A DNA stretch of 64,000 nucleotides from Winogradskyella sp. (GTDB lineage Bacteria; Bacteroidota; Bacteroidia; Flavobacteriales; Flavobacteriaceae): positions 293,413-357,412 of the forward strand of contig NZ_RHLG01000004.1 in assembly GCF_003712105.1 (NCBI RefSeq). The letters are read 5' to 3'. The notes beneath the pieces were generated by a model that was not told the origin of the DNA, made no database searches, and worked only from the letters and a program-made list of their open reading frames with translations. Below are positions 17,442 through 26,576 of the stretch, in pieces; position 1 is the stretch's first letter; every line of letters begins with the position of its first letter. Both the position numbers and the translations under genes were made by a program.

Positions 17442-17966
17442 ATGAATTTTGAATTAGACAAATCCATAGAAATCTTAAAGCGAACACCTCAAGTAATTGA
17501 TACGCTTTTAACCGGTCTATCCGAAGAATGGTATAGAAATAATGAAGGTAAGACTACTTGGAGTCCTTATGATGTTGTTGGTCATTTAATATTTGGCGAA
17601 AAAACCGATTGGATTGTACGAATTAAAATCATTTTAGATGAATCCGAAAATAAACGTTTTGAACCTTTTGATAGATTTGCTCAATTAAATGAAGACCAAA
17701 ACAAACCTATCGATACCTTGATTAAAGAATTTAAGATATTGAGAGAAAAAAACCTGGAAGAATTGGCTTCATTAAAAATTACTTCAAAAGATTTTAATCG
17801 CGTTGGTATTCATCCAGAATTTGGACCTGTAACTCTTCAACAATTAATTTCTACTTGGGCAGTTCACGATTTAGGACATATAGCTCAGATCTCTAGAGTC
17901 ATGGCAAAACAATACTCAAAAGAAGTTGGGCCGTGGATAAATTATCTAGGTGTTTTGAAAAATTAA
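17442..17966 (+). CDS. DinB family protein
   Basis: A protein of 174 residues with the DinB/YfiT four-helix layout. The three metal-ligand histidines are recognisable in VVGHLIFGEKTDW and in AVHDLGHIAQISRVM. DinB-like proteins are metal-dependent enzymes, often thiol S-transferases acting on bacillithiol or mycothiol; many are uncharacterised. It follows rodA by 46 bases, same strand, but is unlikely to be part of the shape machinery. The substrate is unknown. Confidence 0.85.
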   Translation: MNFELDKSIEILKRTPQVIDTLLTGLSEEWYRNNEGKTTWSPYDVVGHLIFGEKTDWIVRIKIILDESENKRFEPFDRFAQLNEDQNKPIDTLIKEFKILREKNLEELASLKITSKDFNRVGIHPEFGPVTLQQLISTWAVHDLGHIAQISRVMAKQYSKEVGPWINYLGVLKN

Positions 17967-18074
17967 CCGAGATTGTAATTGTATTAATGAGCAGTAATTA
18001 TTAGGGTTGAAATTATCAGAAAATTTCACGAACTTCGTTCAACATATAAAAATGATGTTAATTTATAACGGCAA

Positions 18075-18950
18075 ATGAATCCTTTTTCCTCCTCGTACAA
18101 TACGGATAAAACTGATGATTTATTAATTGAAGAAATATTGAAAGGAGATAAGAAATCCTTAAATAGTCTTATACAAAAACATCAACCTTTTATATATAAC
18201 ATTGCTTGGAAAATGATTGGCGATTCTGTGGAAGCACAGGATCTGACTCAAGAAGCATTATTAAAAATAGTTTCTAATTTAAGCTCATTCAAAGGTAAAA
18301 GTACATTTAGAACATGGGCCTATCAAATCGTTTGGAATCACTTTTTAAATATGACTAATAAACCTAAAACACCTTTTCAAGATAACTTTGAGGATTTAGG
18401 TAACGCTCTAGATAATGCTCCAAGTTTTGACATTTCTTTAGAAGAACAAGAAGCTAAGAAAGCAGAGATTAGAGAAGTTCGTTTGCAATGCCTTTCAGGT
18501 ATGTTGCTTTGCTTAACCAAGGAACAAAGATTGGTTTATATTATCGGAGATATTTTTGATGCAGACCATAATATAGGTTCTGAAATAATGTCTGTTTCAA
18601 AAGACACTTACAGAAAAAAGTTAAGTAGAGCCAGAACACATCTCCACAATTTTATGAAAAACAAGTGCGGTTTAGTAGATAAATCAAACCCATGTAAATG
18701 CCATAAAAAAGTTACTATCGCTCTTGAAAAAGGACTAGTAGATGCAAAAAACCTACTGTTTAACAGAAAAGAATATTCTACATTTCAAAAAGAAATTGAG
18801 CCAAAGGCTAACTTATTAATTGAAGAATCAGAGCAATTTTACAACCAATTACATAGAGAGCACAGCTTTAAAACTCAATTTGATAAAAAAAGTTTTCTTC
18901 AATCTATTCTAGAAAGTCCTAACTGGCAAAACAACCTCAACTTAAATTAA
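18075..18950 (+). CDS. ECF-type RNA polymerase sigma factor with cysteine-bearing C-terminal extension
   Basis: A protein of 291 residues. Sigma region 2 lies at about 30-95 (AQDLTQEALLKIVSNLSSFKGKSTFRTWAYQIVWNHFL) and region 4 at about 150-200 (CLTKEQRLVYIIGDIF and SVSKDTYRKKLSRARTHL). After region 4 comes an extension of some 85 residues starting with C-G-L-V-D-x-S-N-P-C-K-C-H-K, a possible metal-binding or redox switch fused to the sigma factor. No anti-sigma gene is adjacent. Three small membrane-protein genes follow on the same strand after 246 bases and may be its targets, which is inference. Confidence 0.85.
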   Translation: MNPFSSSYNTDKTDDLLIEEILKGDKKSLNSLIQKHQPFIYNIAWKMIGDSVEAQDLTQEALLKIVSNLSSFKGKSTFRTWAYQIVWNHFLNMTNKPKTPFQDNFEDLGNALDNAPSFDISLEEQEAKKAEIREVRLQCLSGMLLCLTKEQRLVYIIGDIFDADHNIGSEIMSVSKDTYRKKLSRARTHLHNFMKNKCGLVDKSNPCKCHKKVTIALEKGLVDAKNLLFNRKEYSTFQKEIEPKANLLIEESEQFYNQLHREHSFKTQFDKKSFLQSILESPNWQNNLNLN

Positions 18951-19196
18951 TTTTTTCTTCAAAGTGGTCACACCTAAGTTTTTTCCTTGTCTAAAAGGTA
19001 AAAACACCCTTGGTGCGAATGGAGAAAACAAGAACATTCATAATTATTAATGGTAAAAGTGCAATTACCGAACTTTCGATTTACCAAATAATTCCCTTCA
19101 ATCGAATATTATGAAATGAGAGGTTTTACTAGCAGAATCCTAAATGAACCCATTCAAATTGCTAAATCATTCTTATAACCACAAAAAATAAAAATT
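18951..19196. other. Gene-free stretch of 246 bases
   Basis: AT-rich spacer between the cysteine-tailed sigma factor and the small membrane-protein genes. I see no tRNA, no strong hairpin with a T run, and only a 20-codon open frame near 19118 that I do not trust. A promoter for the membrane genes should lie here, but no good TAnnTTTG box stands out, which would fit use of an alternative sigma factor. Confidence 0.4.
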
Positions 19197-19706
19197 ATGG
19201 ACAATTTCACAATTATCAACTTACAAACTTTTACTGCTTTAATTATGATCTACCTCTTTTTTAGATGGTGGGTTACTCCAAGAATTACTAATCTAAGTAT
19301 TTATGATGTTTTATTACCATTAGTATTTGTTCATAGTCTGCGCTACTTAGGAATGATGTTCATGGTAGACAACCAAATGATTTATGATGACTTCCCAAAA
19401 GATATTGGGCAGACGATAGGTCTTTGGGATTTTTCAGTTGCAATTTTAGCAATGATTACTTCATATACACTAAAGATAAAATGGAAGTATGCGATTCCGT
19501 TAGTATGGGTATTTAATATTTATGGATTTGTGGATCTCATGTATGCATTTCCAAACACGTTTGGCCTTGAATTTTATAATTATGACATTGGTGGCATTTG
19601 GTTCTTATTTGTAATTGTAGGTCCATTTATGACGTTTACCCACTTCTATATTTTCTATCGCCTTTTTAAAAATTTAAAAAAACAAAAAACAACGAATCAT
19701 GGATAG
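19197..19706 (+). CDS. Hypothetical multi-spanning membrane protein A
   Basis: A protein of 169 residues with about five hydrophobic segments (near residues 8-24, 40-56, 76-92, 99-118, 131-155) and many aromatic residues (RWWVTPR, YLGMMFMVDN). I do not recognise the family. Its end overlaps the next gene by 8 bases, and a third small membrane gene follows, so the three are probably one operon. It follows a sigma-factor gene. No motif points to a substrate. Confidence 0.7.
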   Translation: MDNFTIINLQTFTALIMIYLFFRWWVTPRITNLSIYDVLLPLVFVHSLRYLGMMFMVDNQMIYDDFPKDIGQTIGLWDFSVAILAMITSYTLKIKWKYAIPLVWVFNIYGFVDLMYAFPNTFGLEFYNYDIGGIWFLFVIVGPFMTFTHFYIFYRLFKNLKKQKTTNHG

Positions 19707-20130
19707 AAAAAAAACACCAAAAATAATATACATAATTGCCATATTAACGGGTCTTACTATTACACGTATCCAGGCTGGAATGTTTATTTCTAGTTTAGAA
19801 ATGTTTGAAGGTCATAGTCCAAATGCTTGGCTTGGACCTTGGGTAACTGATTCAATTTTAGGGCTATTATTACCAGTAATTATTTATTTCATTTTAAAGG
19901 GGAAAGGCATAAAAACTTGGGCGTTGATTTTAATATATAGTGTAATTGGGGCATTCGATTACTTAAATGGCTTAATTACACAATGGCAAGATCCTTTACC
20001 AAAAGAAATGGTAAGTGAAAAATTGGTATTTGCATCACTAACTGCGTCGATAATATTTCAGCTTACAGCAATCCTATTATTGTTCAAAACAAGTGTTATG
20101 AATCATTTTGGAATAACTAAAAATTCTTAA
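19699..20130 (+). CDS. Hypothetical membrane protein B
   Basis: A protein of 143 residues with four hydrophobic segments (about 9-27, 47-65, 72-90, 108-128). It overlaps gene A by 8 bases and is followed by gene C after 1 base. Possible family features are the G-x-x-x-x-R-I-Q-A-G-M segment in the first helix and a Trp-rich W-L-G-P-W loop. I do not recognise it and give no function. Confidence 0.65.
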   Translation: MDRKKTPKIIYIIAILTGLTITRIQAGMFISSLEMFEGHSPNAWLGPWVTDSILGLLLPVIIYFILKGKGIKTWALILIYSVIGAFDYLNGLITQWQDPLPKEMVSEKLVFASLTASIIFQLTAILLLFKTSVMNHFGITKNS

Positions 20131-20131
20131 T

Positions 20132-20593
20132 ATGAAAAAGGTGATTTCGTTTATTGCAATTATAGCCATTGCTGCTTTTACAGGTAATATGATAAACATA
20201 GGCTTAAGCTATGGAATTCAATGGAAATCTTTGGAACCTATTTCTTTCATGGAGAGTTTCGCAACAGACTTCACCTTACTGCTGTTACCTACAGCTACTA
20301 CATTACTTCCTGCATTTATATCAACAATGTTGGTGTTTTTTATGAGTCAGAGAAAATCATTAACCAAAAAGTATTGGCTATATGCGTTGTTTAGCCTTTT
20401 GTTAATTAGTGTTTTTACTGTTGCTTACTTTTTACCTTTAAATATTGATTTTATAAATCAAAAAATTACTATTGGTGAGGTAGCAGGAAAACTCAACTCT
20501 TGGTTGTTTTTTCATTGGCTACGGGTTGCAGTTGCTATTCTTGCAGGAATATTTGCATTGAAAGGTTTTGAAAGTGCCTTAAAAAAGGAATAA
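20132..20593 (+). CDS. Hypothetical membrane protein C (weakly DUF1772-like)
   Basis: A protein of 153 residues with four hydrophobic segments. The last helix begins with a W-L-F-F-H-W-L-R-V segment, and the polar Trp/His/Arg pattern before a final helix resembles DUF1772 (anthrone oxygenase-like) proteins, but only loosely. It is the third of three small membrane genes. The last codons form the left arm of a long inverted repeat that may act as the terminator. Confidence 0.6.
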   Translation: MKKVISFIAIIAIAAFTGNMINIGLSYGIQWKSLEPISFMESFATDFTLLLLPTATTLLPAFISTMLVFFMSQRKSLTKKYWLYALFSLLLISVFTVAYFLPLNIDFINQKITIGEVAGKLNSWLFFHWLRVAVAILAGIFALKGFESALKKE

Positions 20594-20632
20594 AAAGTTC
20601 TTACAAAATTATTGTTTAGGGCACTTTCAAAA
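20566..20632. terminator. Long-loop inverted repeat between convergent genes, terminator candidate
   Basis: TTTTGAAAGTGCC (20566-20578) and its perfect complement GGCACTTTCAAAA (20620-20632) are separated by 41 bases. The left arm lies inside the end of membrane gene C, the right arm just before the stop of valS on the other strand. A-rich tails follow on each side. It could terminate both transcripts, though the loop is long for a standard terminator. Confidence 0.5.
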
Positions 20633-20635
20633 AAA

Positions 20636-23272
20636 CTAATTCAGACTTGCCAAACTTGTTTTTAGCGTCTCAATTTTTGCTAAAGTATCGCTTTCTTTTT
20701 TGCGTTCTAGTGCAATTACTTGTTCTGGTGCATTAGATACAAAGCGTTCATTAGATAGCTTTTTTTGCACACCTATTAAAAAGCCTTCGGCACGTTTTAA
20801 TTCTTTAGTCAGCTTTTCAATTTCTTCTTCAACATTAATATTATCTAAAGAAATAGGCACGAAATACTCGTTAGACTTTACTCTAAAAGATGCGCCGTCA
20901 ACTTTATCTTTAATAGCTGTTATACTAGAAGCATTAGTTAATTTTTGAATAACTAAATTATACGTGTCAGAGAAGCTTTCATTATTAATTACAAAAACTT
21001 CAATAGCATCTTTAAACGCTATATTCTTTTCTTTACGCACAGTTCTTAGACCAGAAATAATATCTGACACAAAATCCATATCTGTAATTAACTGCGCGTT
21101 AAAAGTTGTCTGCTTAGGATAGTTTGCAATAATCAATGCTTCTTCTGCTGTTCGAGACTTTAAAGTTTGCCATACTTCTTCAGTTAAGAACGGCATAAAC
21201 GGATGTAACAACTTTAAGTTATCTTCAAAAATGGCAATAACTTCATTATAGGTTTTAGCATCTATTGGCTGTTGATATGGTGGTTTTACCAACTCTAGGA
21301 ATAAGCCACAAAAATCATCATAAATAAGCTTATAGATAGCCATTAAAGCATCAGATAGTCTATACTTACTAAAGTGGTCTTCTATATCAATAAATGCCTT
21401 TTGGAATTTAGAGCGATACCAATCAATTGCAATGGTACTAGATTGTGGTTGCTCAACCGTGTCAGACACATCCCAAAGCGTGGTGAGATAAAATGCACTC
21501 CAAACCTTATTGGCTAAGCCTTTACCTTGCTGACATAAAGCTTCATCAAATAGCAAATCATTTCCTGCTGCAGAACTTAATAGTAAACCAACACGAACTC
21601 CATCTGCACCAAATTCTTCGATTAATTTTAATGCATCTGGCGAATTGCCCAAAGATTTACTCATCTTACGACGTTGCTTATCGCGTACCAATCCTGTTAA
21701 GTAAACATTCTCAAAAGGACGAGCATCTTTGAACTCATAACCCGCAATAATCATGCGAATTACCCAGAAGAATAGAATGTCTGGTCCAGTTACCAAATCA
21801 TTTGTTGGGTAGTAGTATTTAATATCTTTATTTTCAGGATTACGGATACCATCAAAAACACTCATTGGCCATAACCAAGCTGAAAACCATGTATCTACCA
21901 CATCAGATTCTTGTTTTAAATCAGATATCTGAAGGCCAGGATTTAAAGTCTTCTCTTGAGCTAATTTTAAAGCGCCTTCTATTGTTTCTGCTACAACAAA
22001 ATCTTCCTTTCCATCACCATAATAATACGCAGGGATTTGTTGTCCCCATCGCAGCTGTCTAGAAATATTCCAATCTCTAATATTTTCTACCCAATGACGG
22101 TATGTATTTTCGAACTTTCTAGGAAATAGCTTTACATCACGGTCATCTCCCAGAACAGCTTCGATAGCTGGCTTAACCAATTCTTCCATTTTTAAGAACC
22201 ACTGATCGCTTAATCGAGGTTCTATAATGGCCTTAGTACGTTCAGAAATACCCACACGATTGGTATAATCTTCAATTTTATAGATATGACCCAGCTCTTC
22301 TAACTCTTTAACAATTGCTTTACGTACAACAAATCGGTCTTGACCTTCATAATGTAAGCCAAAGCTATTCAATGTAGCATCTTCATTAAAGATGTCTATA
22401 GTTTCAAGATTATGCTTATCGCCTAGAACTTTATCATTCTCGTCATGAGCTGGTGTTACCTTAAGACAACCTGTACCAAACTCAACATCTACATAGTCAT
22501 CTTCAATAATCGGAATTACACGATTACTAATAGGAACAATAGCTTTTTTACCCCTTAAATTTTGATGTCTTTCATCATTAGGGTTAATACAAATAGCTGT
22601 ATCTCCTAAAATAGTTTCAGGCCTTGTGGTGGCAATAGTTAAAACATCATCGCTGCCTTCAATTTTATAATTTACATAGTAGAGTTTGCCTTGTTTTTCA
22701 ACATATTCAACCTCTTCGTCAGACAAAGTAGTTTTAGCTTCAGGATCCCAATTCACCATACGATAACCTCTGTAAATAAGGCCTTTATTGTACAAGTCTA
22801 CAAATACCTTAATTACACCTTCTACCATATCATCATCCATGGTAAATTTAGTTCTATCCCAATCGCAAGAACAACCTAATTTTTTGAGTTGTTCAAGGAT
22901 GACTCCGCCATATTCTTCTGTCCAATCCCATGCGTGTTTTAAAAACTCTTCTCGGGTTAAATCGTTTTTATCAATTCCTTGTTCCTTTAACTTAGCAACA
23001 ACTTTTGCCTCAGTAGCAATAGATGCGTGATCAGTTCCAGGCACCCAGCACGCATTTTTACCAAGTAAACGTGCGCGACGAATTAGTACATCTTGTATCG
23101 TATTATTGAGCATGTGCCCCATATGTAAAACACCTGTAACGTTTGGCGGTGGAATTACAATAGTATATGATTCTCTCTCATCTGGTTCTGAATGAAAATA
23201 GTTGTTTTTCATCCAGTAATCGTACCACTTACCTTCTACTAAACTTGCATCATATTTAGATGGAATACTCAT
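20636..23272 (-). CDS. valS: Valine--tRNA ligase
   Basis: A class I aminoacyl-tRNA synthetase of about 878 residues that charges tRNA-Val. Visible are the HIGH-type motif (PPPNVTGVLHMGHMLNN), the editing domain, RQLRWGQQIPAY, the KMSKS motif (RRKMSKSLGNSPD) and a C-terminal coiled coil typical of ValRS. An open frame reaches back to 23305, but MSIPSKYDASLVEGKWYDYW is the usual family start. A TACTTTTG promoter box at 23310-23303 would put the transcript start downstream of 23305. Both facts favour the ATG at 23272. Confidence 0.96.
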   Translation of the reverse strand: MSIPSKYDASLVEGKWYDYWMKNNYFHSEPDERESYTIVIPPPNVTGVLHMGHMLNNTIQDVLIRRARLLGKNACWVPGTDHASIATEAKVVAKLKEQGIDKNDLTREEFLKHAWDWTEEYGGVILEQLKKLGCSCDWDRTKFTMDDDMVEGVIKVFVDLYNKGLIYRGYRMVNWDPEAKTTLSDEEVEYVEKQGKLYYVNYKIEGSDDVLTIATTRPETILGDTAICINPNDERHQNLRGKKAIVPISNRVIPIIEDDYVDVEFGTGCLKVTPAHDENDKVLGDKHNLETIDIFNEDATLNSFGLHYEGQDRFVVRKAIVKELEELGHIYKIEDYTNRVGISERTKAIIEPRLSDQWFLKMEELVKPAIEAVLGDDRDVKLFPRKFENTYRHWVENIRDWNISRQLRWGQQIPAYYYGDGKEDFVVAETIEGALKLAQEKTLNPGLQISDLKQESDVVDTWFSAWLWPMSVFDGIRNPENKDIKYYYPTNDLVTGPDILFFWVIRMIIAGYEFKDARPFENVYLTGLVRDKQRRKMSKSLGNSPDALKLIEEFGADGVRVGLLLSSAAGNDLLFDEALCQQGKGLANKVWSAFYLTTLWDVSDTVEQPQSSTIAIDWYRSKFQKAFIDIEDHFSKYRLSDALMAIYKLIYDDFCGLFLELVKPPYQQPIDAKTYNEVIAIFEDNLKLLHPFMPFLTEEVWQTLKSRTAEEALIIANYPKQTTFNAQLITDMDFVSDIISGLRTVRKEKNIAFKDAIEVFVINNESFSDTYNLVIQKLTNASSITAIKDKVDGASFRVKSNEYFVPISLDNINVEEEIEKLTKELKRAEGFLIGVQKKLSNERFVSNAPEQVIALERKKESDTLAKIETLKTSLASLN

Positions 23273-23302
23273 ACTTTGGAATACTTTTTGAATAATGACT
23301 GA

Positions 23303-23310
23303 CAAAAGTA
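23303..23310 (-). promoter_or_regulatory. Putative -7 box of valS
   Basis: The minus strand reads TACTTTTG, matching TAnnTTTG, about 30 bases upstream of the chosen valS ATG (23272). It supports the shorter start. No clear -33 TTG is seen. Confidence 0.5.
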
Positions 23311-23403
23311 CTTATATTTCTTTTTTTGAGGAATAAATGCTTAAATAATGTGACTTTTAATTGAACTTTGTGTTAAATATAAGTGCATTACAACGTATTA
23401 ATT

Positions 23404-23433
23404 TTGAATAGAAACAAAAAGTACCTAGTTTTG
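23404..23433 (+). promoter_or_regulatory. Putative promoter of the DUF1573 gene
   Basis: TTG at 23404-23406 and TAGTTTTG at 23426-23433 are separated by 19 bases, matching the Bacteroidota -33/-7 arrangement. The ATG of the DUF1573 gene follows 23 bases after the -7 box. This is the best promoter match in the window. Confidence 0.65.
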
Positions 23434-23456
23434 AAAGTCAAATAAAATTTTAAAAG

Positions 23457-23885
23457 ATGAAAAATATAATTACTATTTTATTTATTGGTGTAATGAGCTT
23501 GGGTTTAACTGCACAAGAGAAGAAGGTTGCTAAAATAGAATTTAAGACAGACGTCATTGATTACGGAACTATTGAAAAAGGAGCAGATGGTGTACGTACA
23601 TTTGAGTTTACAAACACTGGTAACGCACCACTTATAATTTCTAATGTAAAATCTACTTGTGGCTGTACAATTCCTAAAAAGCCGAAAGGCCCTATTATGC
23701 CAGGTGAAACGGGAGAAATAGAGGTTAAATACAATACAAACTTGGTAAGACCTATTAGAAAAACTATTACAGTTTTATCTAATGCAGACACACCAACTGT
23801 GGCATTAAAAATTAAAGGATTAGTAGTTGACCCTAGTAAAACAAGTGTTTTAGAAAAGAAAAAGAAAAGTTCGGTCGAACAATAA
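23457..23885 (+). CDS. DUF1573 domain secreted protein
   Basis: A protein of 142 residues with a signal peptide (MKNIITILFIGVMSLGLTAQ) and an immunoglobulin-like DUF1573 domain (about residues 30-125): DYGTIEKGADGVRTFEFTNTG, the cysteine pair in STCGCTIP, then GETGEIEVKYNT. DUF1573 proteins are abundant in Bacteroidota and resemble ASH/MSP-type beta domains. The role is unknown. A convergent gene follows, with a hairpin between. Confidence 0.88.
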   Translation: MKNIITILFIGVMSLGLTAQEKKVAKIEFKTDVIDYGTIEKGADGVRTFEFTNTGNAPLIISNVKSTCGCTIPKKPKGPIMPGETGEIEVKYNTNLVRPIRKTITVLSNADTPTVALKIKGLVVDPSKTSVLEKKKKSSVEQ

Positions 23886-23901
23886 ATAAATTAAACTGCA
23901 A

Positions 23902-25284
23902 TTAGTTAGAGTCTATAGAGTTTACTATAGGCTCTTTTTTTTGAAACACATCATCCAAAGCAAACCTCATTACAATCACTTCTTTATCTCGTTCTATTTT
24001 AAGTCGAATCATTTTTCCTTTTCTATCGTAAAAATATGAATTAACCTCTTGAAGTGACATGGCACTAGTTTCATTGCCATTTATGCTTAAAATAATATCA
24101 CCTAGTTGAACACCTGCGTGTTTGGCATTAGAATTTTCTCTTAACTCAACAACTTGAAATGAAGGTCTTAGTACCAACCTATATATATCGGTCAAATCAA
24201 TGCCTTTAGAGTTATCACTAATATTACGCCCATATGAGTCTAAGCGCGAAGAGGTTTGCTTTTCTTTCACAACTCTGTAGCCATTCTGCTCAACTGTAAT
24301 ACCACTATTATTATAGTAAAATGGTAACTTAAAACTACTATTTTTTTTAAACCATAGTCGACCACTTTGATAGTCAAAGAATAAGTTAAACCGTCTTAAA
24401 ATATTACCGGACACGCTGCCGTTGCGCTCTTTAATTTTAGTCGCAATACTTAGATACAAAGAATCAGGATATGCCACATTAACATCATTAAGCCTAAAAT
24501 CACCTAATGAAAATGCATTAACCTTAGAACGTTTACCGTAGACTGGACCGCTTAATCCTTTACCTAAAAAATCTTTGAAGTATTTGTCTTCCGGAATTTT
24601 AATGTCTTGCTTACTGCCTTCAAACAACCATAGAGCATCACTACCTCCTGTATCTATAAGCAACTTTACTGGTATAGTATTACTGTTATCATAGACGACA
24701 CCATTGATATATGGTTTTCGCTTAATAATTTCAATACCAACCTCTTGCCAACTTGAAGACTTAGGTTTTTTGAAAGAATGCTGTTTATGCAGGCGAATAT
24801 ATTTTGATTGATAATTCATTTCAACAATAAAATCCTTAAAAATATCGTACCCAATGATTCCATGAACTGGCACGCCTAATCGTGATGTGAAATTTATTGT
24901 TGGATCAAAGACCATAGAAATATCACGATTAACAGCAATGGCTTCACCAACTTTAATGAGATTACCTCTTGATCTAATAGCAGTAATGGTGCCCTTATTG
25001 CCTAATCCTCTTAAAAATGATTGTTCAGTATTTTTTATTTGAAGTGAATCTAAGTTAGCGAGATTAAAAAGTATTGGCCTGCTTACACCTGTATCAAGCA
25101 CGAAAGAAAGCTTTACACCATTTAATTCAATGGGCAAAACAATAATGTTATTTATAAGCTGAAATCTAATTTTAGAGCTTTTAACTTTCTTAAGATTAAA
25201 ACTTGTCTGCGCTAATAATATAGAACCAAAGCACAAACTAAATACCAAAAGGGTGAATTTTAATTTAGTTAGTTTTAAAATCAT
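23902..25284 (-). CDS. Retropepsin-like aspartyl protease with PDZ domain, secreted
   Basis: A protein of about 460 residues with a signal peptide (LLVFSLCFGSILLAQ). Two retropepsin-like half domains are visible: FVLDTGVSRPILF near residue 60 and LLIDTGGSDALWLF near residue 190, each with a catalytic D-T-G. They are followed by a C-terminal PDZ domain (GVQLGDIILSINGNE) near residues 380-445. Two DTG halves in one chain resemble a pepsin-type arrangement. It probably acts in the periplasm or at the surface. An open frame extends nine codons upstream (to 25311), but the ATG at 25284 gives a normal signal peptide. Confidence 0.83.
   Translation of the reverse strand: MILKLTKLKFTLLVFSLCFGSILLAQTSFNLKKVKSSKIRFQLINNIIVLPIELNGVKLSFVLDTGVSRPILFNLANLDSLQIKNTEQSFLRGLGNKGTITAIRSRGNLIKVGEAIAVNRDISMVFDPTINFTSRLGVPVHGIIGYDIFKDFIVEMNYQSKYIRLHKQHSFKKPKSSSWQEVGIEIIKRKPYINGVVYDNSNTIPVKLLIDTGGSDALWLFEGSKQDIKIPEDKYFKDFLGKGLSGPVYGKRSKVNAFSLGDFRLNDVNVAYPDSLYLSIATKIKERNGSVSGNILRRFNLFFDYQSGRLWFKKNSSFKLPFYYNNSGITVEQNGYRVVKEKQTSSRLDSYGRNISDNSKGIDLTDIYRLVLRPSFQVVELRENSNAKHAGVQLGDIILSINGNETSAMSLQEVNSYFYDRKGKMIRLKIERDKEVIVMRFALDDVFQKKEPIVNSIDSN
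23908..23941 (+). terminator. Terminator of the DUF1573 gene
   Basis: AGAGTCTATAG and CTATAGGCTCT form an 11-pair stem (one G-U pair) around a 6-base loop, followed by seven T. It lies within the 3' end of the convergent protease gene, just after the DUF1573 stop. Confidence 0.75.
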
Positions 25285-25385
25285 AACATTAAAATACAAT
25301 TCTAGTTGCAATAGCTTAATTTTGTACTTAATTTTTAATTAAACTTTAAGAAAGTTATAATTTTTGAAATAAAATAACGCCAACC

Positions 25386-26576
25386 ATGCCAAAGATTTCT
25401 AAAAAAGGACATCATATGCCTTCGTCTCCAATAAGAAAACTTGTTCCTTATGCAGAGCAAGCCACTAAAGAAGGTAAAACAGTTTACTATCTTAATATAG
25501 GTCAACCAGACATTAAAACACCCCAAGTTGCTTTAGATGCTATAACTAATACTACTCTAGATATTTTGGCATATTCAAGGTCAGAAGGTTCAGAAACATA
25601 CCGCCAAAAAATAGCAGACTATTATGCTAAAAATGATATAAGTGTTAATCATGACGATATTATTGTAACTACAGGTGGTAGTGAGGCTTTACTTTTTGCT
25701 TTTGGTAGTATTATGGATGTCGATGATGAAATAATAATCCCTGAACCTTTTTATGCCAATTACAACGGATTTTCGGCTTCATCAGGTGTAAAAGTTGTAC
25801 CAGTTGTATCTAAAATTGAAGATAATTTTGCCTTGCCACCAATTGAAGATTTCGAAACGCTAATTTCTTCTAAAACTAAAGCCATACTTATTTGTAATCC
25901 GGGTAATCCAACTGGGTATTTATATTCAAAAGACGAGATTAAAAAATTAGCTGCATTAGTAAAAAAGCATGATTTATTTTTAATTGCTGATGAAGTATAT
26001 CGTGAGTTTGTTTATGATGGCGTTTCACACTACTCAATACTTCAAGAACACGGGTTGCAAGAACATGCTATTGTCATTGATTCTGTCTCTAAACGTTATA
26101 GCATGTGTGGTGCAAGAATTGGCTATTTGGTTTCAAAGAACAAAACTCTTATCGCTACTGCACTTAAATTTGCTCAAGCCCGATTAAGTCCTCCGACTTT
26201 AGCACAAATTGCTAGTGAGGCAGCCCTGGATACGCCAGACAGTTATTTTAAAGAGGTTAACGAAGAATATGTTAATCGTCGTAATACCCTAATTAGAGAA
26301 TTAGAAAAAATAGAAGGTGTAAAAGTGGCAAAACCAAATGGAGCATTTTACTGTATTGCTCAACTACCCATAAAAAATTCTGACAAATTTGCTCAATGGC
26401 TTTTAGAACATTTTTCTGTTGATAATGAGACAGTTATGGTTGCTCCAGCGGCTGGTTTTTACTCTTCCCCAAACATTGGTCTAAACCAAATCCGAATTGC
26501 ATACGTACTTAAAGAAGAGCGTCTAATTAAAGCTGTTAACATTATCGCTGAAGCTCTAAAAACCTACAAAGACTAA
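25386..26576 (+). CDS. Pyridoxal phosphate-dependent class I aminotransferase
   Basis: A protein of 396 residues of fold type I. Visible are LNIGQPDIKTP, TTGGSEALLFAFG (cofactor phosphate cup), CNPGNPTGYLY, DEVYREFVYDG and the Schiff-base lysine in VIDSVSKRYSMCGARIGYLV. It resembles aspartate/aromatic aminotransferases; the substrate cannot be fixed from sequence. The stop is followed at once by the murB ATG (no gap), suggesting co-transcription. ATG at 25386 is used; the second methionine (SPIRKL) is possible. Confidence 0.9.
   Translation: MPKISKKGHHMPSSPIRKLVPYAEQATKEGKTVYYLNIGQPDIKTPQVALDAITNTTLDILAYSRSEGSETYRQKIADYYAKNDISVNHDDIIVTTGGSEALLFAFGSIMDVDDEIIIPEPFYANYNGFSASSGVKVVPVVSKIEDNFALPPIEDFETLISSKTKAILICNPGNPTGYLYSKDEIKKLAALVKKHDLFLIADEVYREFVYDGVSHYSILQEHGLQEHAIVIDSVSKRYSMCGARIGYLVSKNKTLIATALKFAQARLSPPTLAQIASEAALDTPDSYFKEVNEEYVNRRNTLIRELEKIEGVKVAKPNGAFYCIAQLPIKNSDKFAQWLLEHFSVDNETVMVAPAAGFYSSPNIGLNQIRIAYVLKEERLIKAVNIIAEALKTYKD

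Noticed and set aside
17967..18074. Possible small RNA or tRNA between DinB and the sigma factor
   Set aside because: Only a very short GAAC/GTTC hairpin is seen; no cloverleaf and no terminator.
19118..19180. Twenty-codon open frame before the membrane genes
   Set aside because: Too short, with no family, signal or helix pattern.
23273..23305. Earlier start of valS
   Set aside because: The usual family start is the ATG at 23272 and a promoter box lies at 23303-23310.
25285..25311. Earlier start of the aspartyl protease/PDZ gene
   Set aside because: The later ATG gives a clean signal peptide; the extra residues do not look like one.
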